Shown here in pieces: positions 59,545 to 64,000 of a stretch of 64,000 nt of DNA. How positions within the stretch are numbered: position 1 is the stretch's first letter; each line of letters begins with the position of its first letter. This stretch comes from Sphingomonas sp. Mn802worker (GTDB lineage Bacteria > Pseudomonadota > Alphaproteobacteria > Sphingomonadales > Sphingomonadaceae), in contig NZ_AORY01000011.1 of assembly GCF_000382485.1 (NCBI RefSeq), forward strand, positions 1 through 64,000, written 5' to 3'. The notes under the pieces were generated by a model, which was not told the origin of the DNA, ran no database searches, and was given only the letters and a program-made list of their open reading frames with translations. Made by a program: the position numbers and the translations under genes.

Positions 59545-61088
59545 CAGCGCGGCGTCTCGGCAACCCGCAGCATCGCCGCACCCGGATCCCCCAGGCTGGC
59601 GAGGAAGCGTCCGATCACGGCGCGCGGATCGTGCCCCGGCGCCGCCACCGCCGACAGGTGCAGCGCAATCGCCGGCTGGGGCGCGCCAAACAGACGCATC
59701 TTCACCGTTGCGAGCTTCACCGTCCTGTCGTCCCCGGTCACCGTGTCACCGATGCGGTACCATGTCGCGACGACGCGCTCCACCTCCCCGCCGCCTGTAC
59801 CGGGCGGTGCATCGGCAACGATCCGCATCACGCTGCCGCCATCCAGGCCAGGCAGGTCGGCGACGCGGACCCAGTGGTCGTCCTCGCGCAAGACGCCGGT
59901 GTCGTAGGAGACGAGCTCGCGGCCCTCCTCCTGATTGGCATAGACCGCGACGCTCATGTCGACCGCATTGCCGTCGGCATCAGCGTAACGCCCGAGCAGG
60001 AAGTGGTCGGCGCCGGGATGATAGGGCGACCACGCCGTGCGCGGATCGAGATCGACGCGGTGCCAGCCCGCGACCGGCGGCAGGCCGATATGCGCGGGAA
60101 GCGGAGCGGCGCGTGCCATGATCGCCGCCGCGGTAGCCGGGAACACGCCTGCCCCCGCGATAACCAGCGCGCCTGCGACCACCACCTCCAGCGTCAGCCG
60201 CACGGGTGCCTGCGACAATGCCGGGTCGAACGCGGGATCGTCGGGCGAGCGGTCGAACCAGCGCCACGCAATCGCGATCACGCCCGCCATCACGATCGCG
60301 AAGAACACCCAGCCATAGACGATATGATCGAATCCCGTCGCCGCCTCGACGCTGGTCAGATGCGCGGCGTAGATCGTCCCGAACGCGCGCACGCCGTTGG
60401 CGAGCACCGGCACGACGACGCAGACGAACATGAACACGGCGCGCCTGCCCCAGGAGGTGAAGCACTGGTTCGCAACCAGCACGCCGAATGCGACCATGGA
60501 GATGACGAACTTCGCGCCCGAACAGGCCTCGGCCACCTCGAAATAATAGCGCCCGGCATGGATCAGCACGCCGTCGACGACCGCAGGGACACCGAAGAGG
60601 TGGAGCAGCGGCATGGTGATCGCGACGGTCACGTCCTGCAGCGGTGGTTCCAGCTCCTGCCCGAACGGCACCATGAAGAAGGCGTAGCCGAGCGGAAACA
60701 TCAGCCCGCGGGCGACATTCGGCCCAAGTGTCGCGACGACAGCGCCTTCCAGCATCAGCACGAGGCCGAGTTGCCGCGCCAGTGCCACGCCGCCGACCTC
60801 GCCAAGCAGCCATCCCGCGCCTCCTGCCGCAACGACCAGCAGGCCCGGCGCCCATGCGACCGGCTGCAACCGCGCAAGCTCGGCGCGTCTGGACCACACC
60901 AGCCAGGCGACGACGGGGCCGATGAACAGGCAGTGGCCGAACGTCGTGCTGGTCCACCACAGGTGCACGATATCACGGACGTCGCCCTCGAACATCAGCA
61001 GCAGCGCCGCCGCTGCGAGCGTCAGGACGACGAGATGCCGAGTCCACGTCGAGGCCGAAAAGGCGCGCCGGGAGAGCGCGATCGTCAC
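59544..61088 (-). CDS. xrtA: Exosortase A fused to an EpsI domain
   Basis: A 514-residue membrane protein. Eight to nine helices (about 15-310) hold the exosortase triad: Cys189 in EACSGAKF, Arg234 in NGVRAFG and His255 in GFDHIVYGW. A C-terminal periplasmic EpsI-like domain (about 330-505) follows. Exosortase A cuts PEP-CTERM tails and anchors the protein to the cell surface. GTG at 61088 overlaps the glycosyltransferase stop (61085-61088). No PEP-CTERM substrate is in the window. Confidence 0.94.
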   Translation of the reverse strand: MTIALSRRAFSASTWTRHLVVLTLAAAALLLMFEGDVRDIVHLWWTSTTFGHCLFIGPVVAWLVWSRRAELARLQPVAWAPGLLVVAAGGAGWLLGEVGGVALARQLGLVLMLEGAVVATLGPNVARGLMFPLGYAFFMVPFGQELEPPLQDVTVAITMPLLHLFGVPAVVDGVLIHAGRYYFEVAEACSGAKFVISMVAFGVLVANQCFTSWGRRAVFMFVCVVVPVLANGVRAFGTIYAAHLTSVEAATGFDHIVYGWVFFAIVMAGVIAIAWRWFDRSPDDPAFDPALSQAPVRLTLEVVVAGALVIAGAGVFPATAAAIMARAAPLPAHIGLPPVAGWHRVDLDPRTAWSPYHPGADHFLLGRYADADGNAVDMSVAVYANQEEGRELVSYDTGVLREDDHWVRVADLPGLDGGSVMRIVADAPPGTGGGEVERVVATWYRIGDTVTGDDRTVKLATVKMRLFGAPQPAIALHLSAVAAPGHDPRAVIGRFLASLGDPGAAMLRVAETPR

Positions 61089-62254
61089 GCCGCGACCTTT
61101 GCAGGCGTCTCGAGCTCAATCAGGGTGTCGAGCGGGGCGAGGCACGCGTCCCAGGCATAACGCGCCTGAACCCGCGCCCGTGCCCTCAGCCCCAAAGAGT
61201 TCGCGCTTGCCGGCTCGTCGAGCAACGTGTTGACCGCTTGGGCCATCGATGCTTTCGCCGCGACGCAGATCGAGCCGGCGTGGTCGATCCCCTCGGCTGC
61301 GGCCGGCGAGGCGACCACCGCGCGCGCCATCGCCATCGCCTCCAGCACCTTGTTCTGTATCCCTCGCGCCAGCCCGAGCGGGGCGACAACGAGTTCCGCG
61401 GCGGCGAGCCAGCCGCGCACGTCGGGCACTTCGCCGGTCACGATCACCGCCTCGCCTGCAAGCGCGCGCACCTCGCGCACCGGCGCACGGCCGACGATCG
61501 CGAAGCGCACGTTGGAATGTCGCGCGCGTATCAGGGGCAGCACGTCGCGCGCGAAGCCGACCACTGCGTCGACGTTGGGTTTATAGTCCATCTGGCCGGT
61601 GAAGACGATCAATCGGCCCTGCCCGACCACCGGCACGAACGCCGCCGCGGGATCGAAGAAGGCGGTATCGATCCCATTCTCCAGCGCGCGTGCCCCGGGC
61701 ACCAGCGCCGCCTCCTCGGCGCTGACGAACAGGCTCGCCCCCACGCGGGCGGTCACCGCACGCTCGTAGGCGCCGAGCAGGCGCGCCTCACGACGATACA
61801 TCCAGCGTGCCACCCCGCTCGCATCCTCCGCAAAGGCGGCGAACTTGGCCGAATCGGCGTCGACGAAGTCCATCACCGCCGGCACGCCTTGGGGCAGATA
61901 TTGCGCCATCTGCCCCGAAAAAGCATAAACGCGATCGATTGCATGTTCGCGTACAATCCGCGCGACCGCGGCACGCACGCGCGCGTCATCGAACGCCGCC
62001 AACGACAACGGCCGCCCGCCCGCCAGCGCCTCAACGCCGGCACGCCACCGCGGCTTGGTCCGCTCCACCACCACGCACTCACCCAGCAAGGCACGAAACT
62101 CGGCCGGCGGATCCAGGTCACGAGAATCGTCGGCGAACGCGACCAGATGCACCCGCGCGCGCGCTGCCAGATGGCGCAGTATATGGAAGCTCCTGATCTT
62201 GTCGCCGCGATCGGGCGGAAACGGCACACGGTGCGCGAGGAACAGGATGTCCAT
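61085..62254 (-). CDS. XrtA-associated glycosyltransferase (TIGR03087-like)
   Basis: A 389-residue GT-B glycosyltransferase starting MDILFLAHRVPFPPDRGDKIR, with the donor-site block ARGIQNKVLEAMAMARAVVASPAAAEGI near the C-terminus. This start and layout are typical of the glycosyltransferase found beside xrtA. It likely adds a sugar to the exopolysaccharide repeat. The ATG at 62254 is two bases after the FemAB-like gene stop; the longer open frame lies in that gene. Confidence 0.9.
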   Translation of the reverse strand: MDILFLAHRVPFPPDRGDKIRSFHILRHLAARARVHLVAFADDSRDLDPPAEFRALLGECVVVERTKPRWRAGVEALAGGRPLSLAAFDDARVRAAVARIVREHAIDRVYAFSGQMAQYLPQGVPAVMDFVDADSAKFAAFAEDASGVARWMYRREARLLGAYERAVTARVGASLFVSAEEAALVPGARALENGIDTAFFDPAAAFVPVVGQGRLIVFTGQMDYKPNVDAVVGFARDVLPLIRARHSNVRFAIVGRAPVREVRALAGEAVIVTGEVPDVRGWLAAAELVVAPLGLARGIQNKVLEAMAMARAVVASPAAAEGIDHAGSICVAAKASMAQAVNTLLDEPASANSLGLRARARVQARYAWDACLAPLDTLIELETPAKVAA

Positions 62255-62256
62255 CG

Positions 62257-63303
62257 TCAGCCCAGCCCGCGGCTGATCCACGGCCCCACCATGTTGGCGA
62301 GCGGCAGCGGCAGCTTCGACCAAGTCCGTACCATCAACGCGTATTTGGGATTGAGCGGATTGACCTCGCGCCGCTCGCCCTCGCTCCACGATGCGTAGGC
62401 GAGCGGTTCGCCGGTAAAACCCCAGTTCTTCTTGAACGCAGCGGCACCGGTGCCGACCTTCGAGCGCCCGAAGTCGAACCGCGTGCATCCGCGTGCACGC
62501 GCGTGGGCCATCAGCGCGAAATACATCCGGTCGTTGGCGCGAAGGCTACGTGCTGCCTGGGTGCCCCCGCCCCAATATGGGTAGACGGTGCCGCGCCAAT
62601 AGAGGCTCAGCACGCTCGCCACCGCGACACCGGCATGCCGCACCGTCAGCACGTCGGCGTCCATGCGCGTCATCACCTCACGGAACAGCGCGCGCGGGAA
62701 CACCGGCGTTCCCAAATTACGTACTGACTCGGCGTAAACACGATAATGGTCGCGCAACGCCGCCGCATCGCGTCCGACCTCGACCGTCAGGTCGTTCGCC
62801 AGCGCCTTGCGCACCTCGGCGCGCTGTTTGCGTGGGATCGCGAGCAGTTCGGCCTCATCGTCCGCGGCGAGCGGGCGTGCGAAGCCGAGATAACTGCCCG
62901 CATCGACCGCCCAGCCCGCCGGATGCGCACCGCCGCGAAGCTCGATCGACGGACAGCCCAGCCGAGCCGCCAAATCGCGTGCCGCCGACGCCAACGGCTC
63001 GATCGCAGCTGCTTCACCCAACATGCCGCCATCGACCGCAAACCCGCTCGACACCAGCGCGCGCCCGAACAGCGGCGATCGCATTTCAGTGAGCGGCAAC
63101 GCGCCTGCAATGCTGCCATCGGCATGTTCGGCGACCAACAAATGCGCGCGCTGCCCGCACGCAGCCGCGATCGCCTCGCCCCATTGGGACAAGTGAAACG
63201 GCGTCGCATCGGGGTGTGCGCATACGAAGGCGTCCAGCGCGGCGCGGTCCCCTGCGCCGGCCCCACGCACCCCGATTGGTCGATTGAGCAACGGCATCGT
63301 CAC
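62257..63303 (-). CDS. FemAB/GNAT-like protein of the XrtA locus
   Basis: A 348-residue protein with two GNAT-like halves: HPDATPFHLSQWGEAI, IPRKQRAEVRKAL, and C-terminal YPYWGGGTQAARSLRANDRMYF and RFDFGRSKVGTGAAAFKKNWGF. FemAB proteins transfer aminoacyl or acyl groups; this branch is tied to exosortase loci. The GTG at 63303 overlaps the deacetylase stop (63300-63303); ATG at 63297 is also possible. Confidence 0.88.
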   Translation of the reverse strand: MTMPLLNRPIGVRGAGAGDRAALDAFVCAHPDATPFHLSQWGEAIAAACGQRAHLLVAEHADGSIAGALPLTEMRSPLFGRALVSSGFAVDGGMLGEAAAIEPLASAARDLAARLGCPSIELRGGAHPAGWAVDAGSYLGFARPLAADDEAELLAIPRKQRAEVRKALANDLTVEVGRDAAALRDHYRVYAESVRNLGTPVFPRALFREVMTRMDADVLTVRHAGVAVASVLSLYWRGTVYPYWGGGTQAARSLRANDRMYFALMAHARARGCTRFDFGRSKVGTGAAAFKKNWGFTGEPLAYASWSEGERREVNPLNPKYALMVRTWSKLPLPLANMVGPWISRGLG

Positions 63304-64000
63304 GCCAGCAGCCGCTCCACCACGGCATCGACGCGGCCCCATTCGTGGCGTTCGAGCAAGCCGCGCAGCTTGCCCGCCATCGCGCCCAGGCGGCTGTAAT
63401 GGCGCAGTTTCGACCGGAGCGGCGCCGCGGTCACGCGTGGCTGGCCGGGATCCACTTCCCACGGATGAAAGTAGAACATGCCGGGCTGCGCGGCCGCATT
63501 GACCTGTCGCAGCGCGAAGTCGGTCACGCCCGCGGGCAGCAGGCGGAAGAACCCGCCGCCGGTCGCGAAACGTCGTCCCGCCGCCTCGCCCACGGTCACG
63601 GGAACTTCGACCAGCGCGTCGTCGCTCAGCGGCCGCCACGCGTAGCGCGGACTGTCGCGCCAGCCGTAATGGTCGTGCACGACCGGCGCGACGCTGGACG
63701 AGTAACGATAGCCTTCCTCCGCCAGCACTGCGTGCGCCCAGGGCGTGCGCTGATCGATCGAGAAGCTCGGCGCGCGATAGCCGGTGATCGCGGACCCCGT
63801 CGCATCTTCGAGCGACACGCGCGCACGGTGGAGGTCAGCTCTAAACGCGTCGGCATCCATCGTGAACACGCGCTGGTGATCCCAGCCGTGGCTCGCAACC
63901 TCATGCCCCTCGCCCACGATTCGGCGCATCAGCGCGCCTTGCCGCGCCGCGACCCAGCCGAGTGTGAAGAACGTGGCCTTGGTGTTCGTCTCGGCAAACA
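63300..64000 (-). CDS. XrtA-associated polysaccharide deacetylase, C-terminal part (cut by window edge)
   Basis: The minus-strand frame enters from beyond 64000 without a start. The visible 233 residues include ATFFTLGWVA, the metal His block GHEVASHGWDHQRV, YRAPSFSI and a C-terminal region with GGFFRLLP and FYFHPWEVDPGQPR, typical of the deacetylase with DUF3473 in exosortase loci. It removes acetyl groups from the polysaccharide. The operon continues upstream outside the window. Confidence 0.9.
   Translation of the reverse strand, partial: FAETNTKATFFTLGWVAARQGALMRRIVGEGHEVASHGWDHQRVFTMDADAFRADLHRARVSLEDATGSAITGYRAPSFSIDQRTPWAHAVLAEEGYRYSSSVAPVVHDHYGWRDSPRYAWRPLSDDALVEVPVTVGEAAGRRFATGGGFFRLLPAGVTDFALRQVNAAAQPGMFYFHPWEVDPGQPRVTAAPLRSKLRHYSRLGAMAGKLRGLLERHEWGRVDAVVERLLA

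Noticed and set aside
1..64000. CRISPR arrays, insertion sequences, prophage genes, tRNA or rRNA genes
   Set aside because: I read both strands for regular direct repeats, transposase or phage motifs and the usual RNA signatures and saw none apart from rnpB and ffs.

Overview
The window is ordinary, gene-dense chromosome of a high-GC alphaproteobacterium, most likely Sphingomonas or a close relative. The clues are the DivL and ChpT cell-cycle proteins, the divL-tsaE-amgK-murU-addB gene order, a deoxyhypusine-synthase-like polyamine gene beside an ornithine decarboxylase, an XrtA (PEP-CTERM exosortase) polysaccharide locus, and very frequent ATGA/GTGA stop-start overlaps. No rRNA, tRNA, prophage, insertion sequence or CRISPR array is visible. 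About 75 protein genes, two structural RNAs (RNase P RNA and 4.5S SRP RNA) and one decayed gene fill the window almost without gaps.

Layout. 1-7.8 kb (minus): addB (cut by the window edge), murU, amgK, tsaE and divL form one overlapping operon behind ahcY. 7.9-14.9 kb: yqgE, a peroxiredoxin, AMP nucleosidase, a Lys/Ala/Pro-rich membrane-anchored protein, a hydrolase/GFA pair, a lipoprotein, asd and mgtC. 14.9-18.3 kb: a secreted S9 peptidase and a thioredoxin-reductase-like flavoprotein. 18.3-25.8 kb: translation and protein targeting, with rimM-rpsP-ffh on the minus strand and trmD-rplS-mtaB-ftsY-ispZ on the plus strand. 25.8-30.7 kb: sodB, then a sigma-54/PspF-controlled phage-shock operon that carries three extra PspB-like genes and a small secreted peptide gene; sufE follows. 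30.7-34.3 kb: an S41-like protein, a 2Fe-2S protein, a J-domain protein, rnpB and a cell-wall amidase. 34.3-40.1 kb (minus): chpT-cheA-cheW-cheY-cheB-cheR, with candidate CtrA boxes ahead of chpT and cheA. 40.2-48.6 kb: an M67 peptidase, rluD, rpoH, a membrane protein, an amine-oxidase-like flavoprotein, mtgA, a small stress-type membrane protein, ybaB, dnaX, ffs and two Arg-rich secreted proteins. 48.6-53 kb: ferredoxin, two tandem cysteine desulfurases, a hydrolase and a threonine-dehydratase-like gene. 53.2-57.6 kb: the polyamine gene pair, a MAPEG protein, a small HTH-like protein, a pseudogene and a DUF4337 protein. 57.6-64 kb (minus): asnB-type amidotransferase, xrtA, glycosyltransferase, FemAB-like and polysaccharide deacetylase genes, continuing past the window end.

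How the parts fit. DivL (a kinase-like protein with Tyr where the histidine should be) and ChpT (the phosphotransferase feeding CtrA) both lie here, and CtrA-like sites precede chpT and the chemotaxis genes, suggesting feedback of the cell-cycle relay on chpT and on taxis. AmgK, MurU, the AmiD-type amidase and MtgA concern peptidoglycan synthesis and recycling. Ffh, FtsY and the 4.5S RNA, the core of the SRP pathway, are all in the window. The most distinctive non-coding feature is a family of three intergenic multi-hairpin elements with a shared 3-prime half and copy-specific 5-prime hairpins.
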